The position numbers were made by a program, and so were the translations under genes. The notes beneath the pieces are model-generated. The model saw only the letters and a list, made by a program, of their open reading frames with translations. It was not told where the DNA came from and ran no database searches. From contig NZ_PIZM01000001.1 of the NCBI RefSeq assembly GCF_002835465.1, forward strand, positions 248,001 to 312,000: DNA of 64,000 bases, read 5' to 3'. Below, piece after piece: positions 46,910 to 55,224 of the stretch (the stretch's first letter is position 1; each line of letters begins with the position of its first letter). The DNA comes from Psychromonas sp. psych-6C06. Lineage in GTDB: Bacteria; Pseudomonadota; Gammaproteobacteria; Enterobacterales; Psychromonadaceae.

Positions 46910-47902
46910 ATGACTCAATCTCGCGATTCATTAATATCCCTTTCTGATACCCCTTATTACCATTGTATTTCCCGCTGTGTTCGCCGTGCGTTCTTGTGTG
47001 GGCAAGATAAATATACAGGGCAAAGTTTCGAGCATCGGCGCCAATGGGTGATTGATAGAGTGAAATACTTAACTGATGTATTTCCAATTGAGGTGTGTGC
47101 CTATGCGATTATGTCTAACCATTATCACTTGGTATTGTTTGTTAACGAGGATGCACTCGCTAACTGTTCTGACAGTGAAATCTGCGAACGCTGGTGCAAG
47201 ATATACTCTGCCTCTCACCTGGTACAGCGTTGGCAGAAAGGAAAGTTAACGTCAGATATTGAAAATGAAACTGCGTTAGATATTATTGCGAAGTGGCGTA
47301 AGAGACTATCAAGTATCTCTTGGTTTATGCGTTGTTTGAACGAGTTTATTGCAGTCAAAGCGAATAAAGAAGATAAGTGTAAAGGGCGCTTTTGGGAGGG
47401 GCGATTTAAGTCCCAAGCCTTACTTGATGAAAACGCGTTGCTGACTTGTATGGCTTATGTGGATTTAAACCCTATTCGTGCCAAGATGGCGTCCAGTGTT
47501 GAAAGCTCTGAGTTTACCTCAGTATTTGAGCGCATCCACAACAAAACACATTATGGTGATAACCAAGCGGAGAAGAGCGGTAAACCATTAGTTAAGTTTA
47601 TTGGTGCAGAGCATCAACATCAGCCGGCTGGTATTAACTTCACGCTGATTGATTATCTTGAATTGGTTGATTGGAGTGGGCGAATGATACGAGAGGGCAA
47701 GCGTGGTGTTATCACAGGGCAAACTCCTGCTTTGCTAAATACGCTTGGCTTAGATGATGAAACATGGCTTGGTTTAGCAAGTGATTTTGGTAAAACCTAC
47801 CACGGTGCCGTTGGCTCACTAGAAGAGTTAGCCTTGTTTGCGGAGCATACGGGCAAACAATGGATATCCGGAAAGAATAGATTGCGACGAATCTACCACT
47901 AA
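46910..47902 (+). CDS. REP-associated tyrosine transposase (Y1/IS200-like)
   Basis: RAYTs are single-strand HUH transposases linked to short repeated sequences. The HUH motif is HYH (His71, His73 in SNHYHLVL), and the YxxxNP pattern AYVDLNPIRAKM supplies the likely catalytic Tyr183. The 330-residue length and long C-terminal extension fit the larger RAYT class. The ATG at 46910 has GGAGG six bases upstream, so it is preferred to the GTG at 46889. No tnpB is present. The gene lies inside the effector region and separates the two effector-immunity pairs. Confidence 0.9.
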   Translation: MTQSRDSLISLSDTPYYHCISRCVRRAFLCGQDKYTGQSFEHRRQWVIDRVKYLTDVFPIEVCAYAIMSNHYHLVLFVNEDALANCSDSEICERWCKIYSASHLVQRWQKGKLTSDIENETALDIIAKWRKRLSSISWFMRCLNEFIAVKANKEDKCKGRFWEGRFKSQALLDENALLTCMAYVDLNPIRAKMASSVESSEFTSVFERIHNKTHYGDNQAEKSGKPLVKFIGAEHQHQPAGINFTLIDYLELVDWSGRMIREGKRGVITGQTPALLNTLGLDDETWLGLASDFGKTYHGAVGSLEELALFAEHTGKQWISGKNRLRRIYH

Positions 47903-48101
47903 ATAATTCCCTTCTACAAATTCAACTATTAGCTTATCTGCTGATGTTTAACGTGCTTTAAAATCAGTATATTGCAGTTAATTTTCTGAACTATCCTTGT
48001 TAGTATTCTTTTTCGTCATTTTGGTGATACAAGGGAGCTCTGTTTGATGATTTATGCAGTAACTTACTTGCTGAACGTGGCGTATACAATATGAAAAATA
48101 G

Positions 48102-48422
48102 TATTGGGATGTCCCATTCTTTTTTTTCTTTTTTTTTGATATCACCAAACAAAATGAGCAGTTGATGGTGGATGGTGCTTTTGAGTGGAATGGATTGGCG
48201 ATTATTACTGCGTCATATAAATCGGCTGGTGTTGGAGCTAAAGATAATAATGATCAAGGGCCTTCTAAAGGAGCTGGAAGACCAGGCGCTAAACCGAAAC
48301 CAAGAGCAATTCAAAATACCTTCTCACAAAAAGATTTAAAAAATCAGTGGGTATTAATTGCCCCTGGTAAAACCCCTGAAAATCCACAAGCGGTACCCTT
48401 AAATGAATACTTTACGTCTTAA
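48102..48422 (+). pseudogene. Remnant C-terminal end of a second effector
   Basis: An open frame without a convincing start runs to the stop at 48422. Its frame is continuous through QNEQLMVDGAFEWNGL and contains PSKGAGRPGAKPKPR, close to PSKPARPGKPAK in the intact effector at 42304 and at a similar distance from the end. Upstream is a T-rich run (48117-48137) where a frame change is likely. It lies directly before an immunity-like gene, as in the intact pair. I read it as a decayed effector tail whose body was lost around the RAYT. Bases 47903-48101 show no gene. Confidence 0.45.
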
Positions 48423-49428
48423 ATTAGCACTAATTAGTGCTATTATATTAACTCTTTTATTCACGACCTATACGCAAGCAGAGGACTCTATGCTCACTAA
48501 AAAACCCTATTTCACCTACCGTATTGAAGCTAAAGGGGCTCTTTATCAAGCCAAAATAAATGGCATATTGTTAGAAGAAGACTTTGAAGGTCACGCACTT
48601 AATTTTGAGCAAGTGGTGAATCAATATATGCGCACGGGAAGAAATCGCGTGGGTTTTGAGCTATATACTTATACCCCTGAAGAGTTTGAGGCAGCGAAAA
48701 TTACCATCAGTTTATACGTTAATCAAGATGAGGCGCCTGAATCACAAAAAAAAATGATCAGCCAAGTGACGTTTAAAGCCAGCGATTTTGCGATTAAAAA
48801 AAATCCAGAGCAAGCGATTCAAGCTAGTATGCCAGCTGTAAAGCTAGATTCAACGAATGAGTTTTTGGCTGCTGAAAATGGTGATGTATTAGTACACCCC
48901 CCAAAAATAGAACCATCAAAAATTGAGCCTACCGCATACCATATTTACCAAGATATTGAGTTAGTAACGCCATTCCCTGAATGGGGATTTTTTAAAGCAG
49001 ATATATTAGACTTTCCAACGCTTTGGTCTGCTTTTACTGATAATGTCGAACATTATGATAAGACTTTGCTTAACTCTCTATACAAAGAGCATGAGAAACT
49101 GTTTACGTTATTAAAAACCGAAGACTTTGATAAGATTTTACCTTTATTTGTTGAGCGTAATAAAGAATATGATATTGCCTTGTATTATCCAGAGGGTACT
49201 TATGATGAAATGCTGAAAAAAGCGTTTAAAAGTGATTTCGATGATAAAAATTATGTTTTAAAACTTCATAACACTGAATATGCACAACCAGCTATCAGCG
49301 ACGATAAAAAACTGATTCGTATTGGCTCGCCACAAATGATTTATTTCGAAAATGAAGAGCACTCACTGTTTTCAAAATACCCTATCTGGTTCTACAAAAA
49401 AGATGGTAAGTGGATCATCTCGCGCTAG
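48403..49428 (+). CDS. Putative immunity protein, exported paralogue
   Basis: A 341-residue paralogue of the protein at 44906. Unlike it, this one has a clear signal peptide (MNTLRLKLALISAIILTLLF, cleaved near AQA) and should be periplasmic. Shared marks: TPFPEWGFFKAD, ERNKEYDIALYYP and the final DGKWIISR. Its ATG overlaps the last 20 bases of the effector remnant, so it was coupled to that gene. It would now be an orphan immunity gene. The terminator at 49451 follows. Confidence 0.55.
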   Translation: MNTLRLKLALISAIILTLLFTTYTQAEDSMLTKKPYFTYRIEAKGALYQAKINGILLEEDFEGHALNFEQVVNQYMRTGRNRVGFELYTYTPEEFEAAKITISLYVNQDEAPESQKKMISQVTFKASDFAIKKNPEQAIQASMPAVKLDSTNEFLAAENGDVLVHPPKIEPSKIEPTAYHIYQDIELVTPFPEWGFFKADILDFPTLWSAFTDNVEHYDKTLLNSLYKEHEKLFTLLKTEDFDKILPLFVERNKEYDIALYYPEGTYDEMLKKAFKSDFDDKNYVLKLHNTEYAQPAISDDKKLIRIGSPQMIYFENEEHSLFSKYPIWFYKKDGKWIISR

Positions 49429-49450
49429 TTCATTTACCGACCATTTAATC

Positions 49451-49483
49451 ACATTAGCCCAGCAGTTGAAATTGGGCTAATGT
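49451..49483 (+). terminator. Terminator after the second immunity-like gene
   Basis: A perfect 11-base-pair stem ACATTAGCCCA / TGGGCTAATGT with an 11-base loop, followed by TTATTTTTAA. Confidence 0.8.
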
Positions 49484-49543
49484 TTATTTTTAATATACTA
49501 ATCGTTAATGCTTAGCACTTAATTAATCCCCGTTGTGAAAACT

Positions 49544-50104
49544 ATGAAAAGAACAATTCCCAAGTCGACCTACATTACTCTTGTGATTCTCGCATTATTT
49601 GCTTCACTCTATTTTGAATATATAAGCGCACACGATATGGCCGTTGATTACGAAACGCGTATCGATGCGCAATGGAATCATAACCGAAATACACTAAGTC
49701 AATACAACCTTAAAATACAAGAAGCGGTTCAGGTACCAGATATCTACCGTGACGACTTTATTAAAACTATTCAAGCCAGTATGACCGGCAGGTACGGTCA
49801 ACAAGGTAGCAAAGCAACTATGCAGTGGTTTCAGGAGCATGCCATCGAATTGCCACATCAATTATATTTGCAACTCCAACAAATGATTGAAGCGGGCCGC
49901 AATGAATTTCAAAATGAGCAGAAAAAATTACTCGACTTAACCAGAAGCTATAAAAGAGTAACCGGTACAGTTTGGACTGGATTTATGATGAATATCGCTG
50001 GTTTTCCATCGAAAGAATTTACTTGGTCTAAATACGAAATTTTGGTTGATGAGCAAACTCAACAGCAATTTAGTGAAAAAAAAGCAAAAGCGATCAAACT
50101 TTAA
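49544..50104 (+). CDS. LemA-like membrane protein
   Basis: A 186-residue protein with one N-terminal membrane segment (YITLVILALFASLYF) and a helical C-terminal domain. The pattern RIDAQWNHNRNTLSQYN near the start and QKKLLDLTRSYKRV toward the end fit the LemA helical bundle, though the match is divergent and the usual start motif is not intact. The ATG at 49544 is taken. The next gene begins 85 bases after it. LemA proteins have an unclear role in membrane stress and two-component signalling. Confidence 0.5.
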   Translation: MKRTIPKSTYITLVILALFASLYFEYISAHDMAVDYETRIDAQWNHNRNTLSQYNLKIQEAVQVPDIYRDDFIKTIQASMTGRYGQQGSKATMQWFQEHAIELPHQLYLQLQQMIEAGRNEFQNEQKKLLDLTRSYKRVTGTVWTGFMMNIAGFPSKEFTWSKYEILVDEQTQQQFSEKKAKAIKL

Positions 50105-50188
50105 TTTTAATGGTAACTGGCAATATTTACTAACGATGATAGCCAATTGCTTATTGGTACTTTTTCTTAATTATAATAATGGAACACA

Positions 50189-51391
50189 ATGGAATTTATC
50201 ATTTTTTTTATCCCCGTCGCATTATTATTACTGGTTAAATATTGGTTTCCAAAACGCATCACCTTTTTTGAAGTTGGCGTTGGTGTTGTGCTCATTACCT
50301 TATCTGCCTATCTTGTATTTCATTATAATATCTTTAGTAAAATCATTGATGAAGAGATTTTAAATGGCGAAGTGATAGAAAAAGTACGTATCAATGTAGA
50401 CTGTGGGCATAGTTACAATTGCGAATGTAACGGTAGCACGTCAACTGAAACATGTACCTGTTTTGAACACAGTCACGATATTGATTGGAAACTAAAAACA
50501 ACAGTGGGTGATATCACTATTTCTCGGGTAGACCGTCAGGGCACAACCCCACCAGAGGACTGGGTCAATGCTTATGCATCAGAGCCAGTTTCTCGAGTTG
50601 GTTTATATGAGAACTATTTACAGGGCGCGGAATCTTCGTTGTTCAATGATAAGCACTTCGTTGTTGAAACTCGTTTTAAGCATCTCATACCGTCGTATCC
50701 AATAGAAATCTATAACAACTACCGTTTTAACCATGCACTTGCGATGGAGGTATCTGTACCTGATTTAGGTGAATGGAATAACTTGCTTGCAGAGTCGCTA
50801 AAAAAATTAGGGCCAGAAAAACAAGTCAATGTGCTGATGTTGATGGTTAACACCGATGATGCCAGCTATGCTCGCTCCTTGGAGAAATCGTGGCTTCGAG
50901 GAAATAAAAATGACGTTATTGTTGTTGTTGGCAGTACCAATTATCCTCACATAAATTGGGTTGAAATTGTTTCTTGGACACCCTCTGAGCTATTTAAAGT
51001 ACAACTTCGTGATGAAATAAAGGCACAAGGCACACTCATCCCCGCACAAATCATCCCTATTATTGAAAATCATGTACGTACTAAATATATCCGCCTTGAT
51101 ATGAGCCAATTCGAACATTTAAAAAGCGAAGTCAAAGTATCAAAAAATACCTATTACTGGGTTTTCAGCTTCTTAGTATTAGGCTCCTTAGTATTTTCGT
51201 TTATAGCGTATAAGTATAAATTATCTGAGCTGTTCATTAGGATTGGTAGTATTGCCTTATTATTAGGTTTTAGTTATATCCTCATTAATATTAACTTTTT
51301 TATCATATTTTTCAGCTTCCCTGTTGGGGTCGTTATTTGGCTTGTTTGGAGCCATTTTAGTACTAAGCGAAAAATGAAAAATGCCAAATAA
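50189..51391 (+). CDS. Membrane protein with possible TPM-like domain
   Basis: 400 residues with two N-terminal membrane segments (about 2-18 and 27-45), a cysteine cluster CGHSYNCECNGSTSTETCTC (about 72-91), a soluble domain and two further membrane segments at the end (about 322-345 and 355-390). The middle (NVLMLMVNTDDASYARSLEK, then DVIVVVGST) resembles TPM domains that often accompany LemA genes; the match is by eye only. The Cys-rich segment could bind metal. It follows the LemA-like gene, so the pair is probably functional together. Confidence 0.45.
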   Translation: MEFIIFFIPVALLLLVKYWFPKRITFFEVGVGVVLITLSAYLVFHYNIFSKIIDEEILNGEVIEKVRINVDCGHSYNCECNGSTSTETCTCFEHSHDIDWKLKTTVGDITISRVDRQGTTPPEDWVNAYASEPVSRVGLYENYLQGAESSLFNDKHFVVETRFKHLIPSYPIEIYNNYRFNHALAMEVSVPDLGEWNNLLAESLKKLGPEKQVNVLMLMVNTDDASYARSLEKSWLRGNKNDVIVVVGSTNYPHINWVEIVSWTPSELFKVQLRDEIKAQGTLIPAQIIPIIENHVRTKYIRLDMSQFEHLKSEVKVSKNTYYWVFSFLVLGSLVFSFIAYKYKLSELFIRIGSIALLLGFSYILININFFIIFFSFPVGVVIWLVWSHFSTKRKMKNAK

Positions 51392-51431
51392 TCCTTGAGT
51401 CATTTTGGCAACTCTCTGTTTCAAAAAATAA

Positions 51432-51460
51432 TCGAAGACACCCGAACTTTTTGACGAACC
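51432..51460 (+). repeat. Solo RAYT left-end repeat, copy 2
   Basis: 29 bases matching 46831-46860 with a few differences (AGACACCCGAACTTTTTGAC, then GAACC). No transposase follows, so it is a solo end. It lies in the 214-base gap between the TPM-like and GIDE-like genes. Confidence 0.6.
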
Positions 51461-51605
51461 TTTAATTATATCTCTATTTTTGATCGTTTTAAGGTTTATG
51501 TATCCTATCTTTCATATTCTGAATCCTGCTGATTAAACTGCTATATATCCTTTGCAATTTACGCTATCTTAGTTTAATTCAAAAATAAGTGTTTCTTTTT
51601 TATAA

Positions 51606-52394
51606 ATGCATGATTATTTATTTTCTACTGGTTCTTTTATGTTTGCTAAAAACTCTTTATTCGTGAAAATTTTCAAATTTTTGGCTTTCCCTGTGCTTGC
51701 CTATGCATTTTTTGCTCACACCTTTGCTTTTTTCTTTATTTTTATTGTTGGTATCATATTAATGAATGTGTTTAAGCCATCAACCAAAAGCAACTTTTTA
51801 AAATTACAGGCTGCATTACCCACTTCAACTATCCGATCATTGGCGGTTGGACTTGCTGAAATACAAGGGAAAACAAAAAGCGCGAAGTTAATTAAAGCCA
51901 AAATCGGTAATTACCAGTGTATTGCTTACCATTACTCTGTCAGGCGTGAAACGAAAGATAGCGATGGTAAATCAACATTTAAGGTGATCGATACAGAAAC
52001 CCAAATTTCCCCCTTTTTTATCGAAGATGCTACTGGCAAAGTGGACATTAGCAACGAAGAGCTGAATTTCGTTTGGCTACCAGAGAAAGGCTCATATCAA
52101 TCAGGTGATCTACATTATAAGCAGCAAGTACTCATGCCCGGCGATGAAGTGTTATTAATTGGTAACGTACGCAGTCAAAATGGCACGCTTATCATGGAAA
52201 AAGATACACACAACAATGTCTTTAACTTAAGCCATGCTTCATCCATCTCTAAATGGAACACGTTTAAACCTTTGTTAAATAGTCTGTATGTTTTCGGAGG
52301 TCTATGCTGTTTGCTTGCCATTGCGATAGTACTGAGTGACGTATCCATCGAAAACGGCGTTGTTTTTTATAACTTTAATCATCTATTGGGGTAA
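51606..52394 (+). CDS. GIDE (MULAN)-like membrane protein
   Basis: A 262-residue protein with two N-terminal membrane segments (about 20-50), a soluble GIDE-like domain (about 75-215: YQCIAYHYSVRRET, then GKVDISN, MPGDEVLLIGNVRSQNGTL) and a C-terminal membrane segment (about 233-250). GIDE is the domain of mitochondrial MULAN; bacterial forms occur beside LemA genes, as here. The start at 51606 or 51639 is uncertain. It lies three bases before the LemA gene. Confidence 0.65.
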   Translation: MHDYLFSTGSFMFAKNSLFVKIFKFLAFPVLAYAFFAHTFAFFFIFIVGIILMNVFKPSTKSNFLKLQAALPTSTIRSLAVGLAEIQGKTKSAKLIKAKIGNYQCIAYHYSVRRETKDSDGKSTFKVIDTETQISPFFIEDATGKVDISNEELNFVWLPEKGSYQSGDLHYKQQVLMPGDEVLLIGNVRSQNGTLIMEKDTHNNVFNLSHASSISKWNTFKPLLNSLYVFGGLCCLLAIAIVLSDVSIENGVVFYNFNHLLG

Positions 52395-52397
52395 TTT

Positions 52398-52952
52398 ATG
52401 ACTGATATCGTCATTGTAGTCACACTCATCATATTAGGTCTTTTTGTCTGTAAATACTTTATAGACACATACAATCGATTAGTGATGCTTAACTTTAATA
52501 CCGACAAAGCCTTTGCCAATATCGATGTGGTATTAATGCAACGTGCCGACGAGATTCCTAACCTAGTCAAAGTCCTTAATAAACACATAGAATATGAAAA
52601 AAACACTTTAGAAAAGCTCACGCAACTTAGGGTAAGTTGCCAACGCACTAAAAACCAGACAGAAAAAGTGAGCATGCATAATGAGATGACGTCCCTGCTT
52701 GGCAATGTATTAGCAGTGGCAGAAAACTACCCAGAGCTTAAATCCAGTGACTCTTTCTTGTCATTACAAAACCGGGTATCGAAGTTAGAAGATATTATTA
52801 GCGACCGCAGGGAGTTTTTTAATGAAAGTATTAATCTATTTAATATTGGCATTCACCAATTCCCGGATCTCTTTTTGGCGAAAATGATGAGCTATCAAGC
52901 TAAATCCTTATTAATTGTCAGCGAGAAAGAGAAACAATACGATGGAATTTAG
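52398..52952 (+). CDS. lemA: LemA family protein
   Basis: A 184-residue protein with one N-terminal membrane segment (IVVTLIILGLFVCKYF) and the LemA core YNRLVMLNFNTDKAFANIDV, then LMQRADEIPNLV and HIEYEKNTLEKLTQLR. It starts three bases after the GIDE-like gene and overlaps the next gene, so GIDE and LemA are co-expressed. The role is not settled in any species. Confidence 0.85.
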   Translation: MTDIVIVVTLIILGLFVCKYFIDTYNRLVMLNFNTDKAFANIDVVLMQRADEIPNLVKVLNKHIEYEKNTLEKLTQLRVSCQRTKNQTEKVSMHNEMTSLLGNVLAVAENYPELKSSDSFLSLQNRVSKLEDIISDRREFFNESINLFNIGIHQFPDLFLAKMMSYQAKSLLIVSEKEKQYDGI

Positions 52953-53295
52953 CTTTGCAATCCCGACTTACGTAGAAAATTTTCTGAATATTCAAGACTT
53001 GGATATTTTTCTTATTTTTTTCTGTTGCTTTGGTATCTTGATATTAGCCGCGTTACTAGGGATGCTAATGAAACCATACCAGCATAAAACCAAAGCGTAT
53101 ATTTTGATTATCGCACCCGTATTATTAACCTGGCCAACCGCTTCTATCTTCACGGCCGTTTTCAACGGACTGGATATTGAAGCAATTAAAATAGTCACCA
53201 TGATCATACTTATTTACCCATTAATGCTTGTCTATTGCTTACTGAACCTTAATCTATTAGAAAAATATATGCTCGACAGCAGTAAAGAGCCTTAA
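52942..53295 (+). CDS. Small membrane protein of the LemA-GIDE operon
   Basis: 117 residues with three probable membrane segments (about 20-40, 50-68, 78-100). It starts within the lemA stop region (overlap of 11 bases). No domain is recognised. It closes the membrane operon. Confidence 0.6.
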   Translation: MEFSFAIPTYVENFLNIQDLDIFLIFFCCFGILILAALLGMLMKPYQHKTKAYILIIAPVLLTWPTASIFTAVFNGLDIEAIKIVTMIILIYPLMLVYCLLNLNLLEKYMLDSSKEP

Positions 53296-53401
53296 GAGCG
53301 ACGAGTTGTCATGCCGAGCAAAATCAAGTCATAGGATCATTATCTGGGCTGAAGTGAAATTAACTAGGATATTAAATTACCATCCGAGTTATAAACAATC
53401 G

Positions 53402-53708
53402 TGGGTATTCGCTTCTTTTTGACGAATCTGAAATTAGGCCTTTTTTATAGGGTATGTTTTAGTTTAAAGCTTAAAGCTTAAAGCTTAAAGCTTAAAGCCA
53501 TACTACAAGACCCATTAGATTCCCTTTCAAAATCGTTCTTTTTGACAGTGTTTGACGGCTGTGTTCGTCGAAATTTTTGTATAGTTTGTATCAGTAAACT
53601 GGACTAGGTTTGTAATATCGAGGCCAATGGGGGCTTGATGAAATATTTATGTACTTAATGTATTTCCTATTTGTGCGCGTGTCTATGCGATGATAGCGTT
53701 CCTTACTA
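53402..53708 (+). pseudogene. Decayed RAYT pseudogene
   Basis: The left-end repeat is recognisable at 53402-53429 (TCTTTTTGACGAATCT). Beyond it the DNA follows the intact transposase at 46910 in order: GGCTGTGTTCGTCG (intact: CGCTGTGTTCGCCG), CGAGGCCAATGGGGG (intact: CGGCGCCAATGGGTG), TGATGAAATATTT, and GCGCGTGTCTATGCGATGAT (intact: GTGTGTGCCTATGCGATTAT). The distance from end repeat to this last match is about 273 bases against about 260 in the intact gene. It breaks off just before the HUH motif, where the MITE at 53712 begins. Frames are broken throughout. Confidence 0.7.
53464..53498. repeat. Heptamer tandem repeat, 5 copies
   Basis: TTAAAGC repeated five times without interruption inside the decayed RAYT. 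It probably arose by slippage. Confidence 0.9.
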
Positions 53709-53711
53709 CTA

Positions 53712-53862
53712 AGACCAAAGAAAATATATTTTACTGGTTAAAGCAATTTACTTCTTCGTTTAAATTTTCGTAAATGGAACAATTTTTTATGTCAAATTTC
53801 GCCTTGAGTTAAGTAATTTTTTCTGCGCAAAATCTAGATCACATACTTAATTCGATTGGTAT
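53712..53862. mobile_element. MITE-like element, copy 2
   Basis: About 151 bases, related in sequence along its whole length to 57608-57768: shared blocks TTACTGGTTAAA / TTTACTAGTTAAAA, the GGAACAA/AGAACAA block and the end GATCAC...TTGGTAT. The right end, read inverted, is ATACCAATCGAATTAAG..GTGATC, the widespread Vibrio-Shewanella type repeat. The left end is worn (AGACCAA). It ends 12 bases before the stop of the next gene. Confidence 0.65.
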
Positions 53863-53874
53863 AAGCAGCAGAGT

Positions 53875-55173
53875 TTAATTTATCTTAATTTGTAAGCAAT
53901 CATATTGCATTACATCGTTGTTAGGGCTATTCAGACACACCTGTGTTTCATTTTCTCTTAAGTATGCTTTTTCATGTTTAAGTGAAGGAAATAGGTTTGT
54001 TGCTTGATCAAAGCTATGTTTCATACTTGGCTTGCAAATATTGGTATTAAAAAGTCGAATTTTATTATTAATACTCCAAAAGCGAGCAATTATTTTTGAA
54101 TAATCAGTGGTAGCCATTTGTGTAAGTACAGTACCAATCCAGTTTCTAAAATGATGCATTGCAAGTGTGGGGTAGTCACTTTGAGTTAAAAGTTGTTCGC
54201 TAAAGCGCGTAATATTTGCTTCTGACAGCTTCGCATAATAATGGAGTGGTTTATAGCTTTCATTGCTACTCATATTTGGCTTAAACAGAGCGCGGGTTAA
54301 CCAAGTTGGAAACCGAAACCCGTTAGTTTCTCCAACCTTATGAAATATATCTGGCGCTTTATCTAAAGATTGATACAGGTTGTTCATCATCTTTATTTCT
54401 CGGTTTAAAGGAGCTAATAAACTCCTTTCCTTGGTGTTTAGTGGCTGTATCTCTGTTGTCAGAATTTCGTTGTGATTGCGACTAATGAGGTAGATGAGAT
54501 CAATATTTTCAGAGAGTAAATTTAGGAAAATTAATTTACCAATAATAGTATCCTGAAGTGTTAATTGCTTACGTATTTGATCATGAGTATAGAGCAATGC
54601 ATTAATTGATTCTTTTGTTTCGCCGGATGCTGCACGATAAATCTGCTTTAGCGAGAGTAATCTAACTGTGTTGATGATAGGGGAGTAATCAAGGAGGGGC
54701 TCTAATATTGAAGCTTCTGTTAAGGTTTGAAAGTCTTGGTAATCAGTAAATTTATCAAATCTTTGCATATATATTTGGTGTTTTGTAATTAATGCAGGTA
54801 TTGATTCTATCGCGTTAAAAATAGTTGCCAGGCAATTTTCTTCACTATAACGACATAAAAGAGAGCCCTTTAATTCTGGTAGGCCAGGATCTACATTGAA
54901 TTCTAAAAACTGTTCACTTACTGGTCGCTTTAAATTTTCTCTTTGTTGTTGCTCAATATCTGCAAAGTATTTTTTTCCTGTGGATACCGGATCTTCCATT
55001 GGTCCTGCCATAAAGCCTAAAAGAAAAAAATAAGCCTCATTGTCTGTTTTATGTTCACTGTCTAAAATTCGCTGTAAATTGGGGTCTACTTCGTTATCTA
55101 TTTGCAGAAACAAAATTGCACATAACAGTATTGATATGATTGTAAAAAAAACGACTAACGACTTTTTTATCAT
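53875..55173 (-). CDS. Unknown membrane-anchored protein
   Basis: 432 residues with one N-terminal membrane segment or uncleaved signal (SLVVFFTIISILLCAILFL) and a helical, probably periplasmic, remainder. No domain is recognised. Segments NEAYFFLLGFMAGPMEDP and FRNWIGTVLTQMATTDYS are distinctive. Paired cysteines occur near 108 and 115 and near the end. It is monocistronic, and 51 bases separate it from the GGDEF gene stop region. Function unknown. Confidence 0.6.
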   Translation of the reverse strand: MIKKSLVVFFTIISILLCAILFLQIDNEVDPNLQRILDSEHKTDNEAYFFLLGFMAGPMEDPVSTGKKYFADIEQQQRENLKRPVSEQFLEFNVDPGLPELKGSLLCRYSEENCLATIFNAIESIPALITKHQIYMQRFDKFTDYQDFQTLTEASILEPLLDYSPIINTVRLLSLKQIYRAASGETKESINALLYTHDQIRKQLTLQDTIIGKLIFLNLLSENIDLIYLISRNHNEILTTEIQPLNTKERSLLAPLNREIKMMNNLYQSLDKAPDIFHKVGETNGFRFPTWLTRALFKPNMSSNESYKPLHYYAKLSEANITRFSEQLLTQSDYPTLAMHHFRNWIGTVLTQMATTDYSKIIARFWSINNKIRLFNTNICKPSMKHSFDQATNLFPSLKHEKAYLRENETQVCLNSPNNDVMQYDCLQIKIN

Positions 55174-55224
55174 TGCAAACGTCCAGGGTAATTATTAACT
55201 GAAACAATATATGCCATTTTATGT

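Noticed and set aside
50046-50363. 105-residue ORF overlapping the LemA-like and TPM-like genes
   Set aside because: Overlaps both true genes in another frame and has no support.
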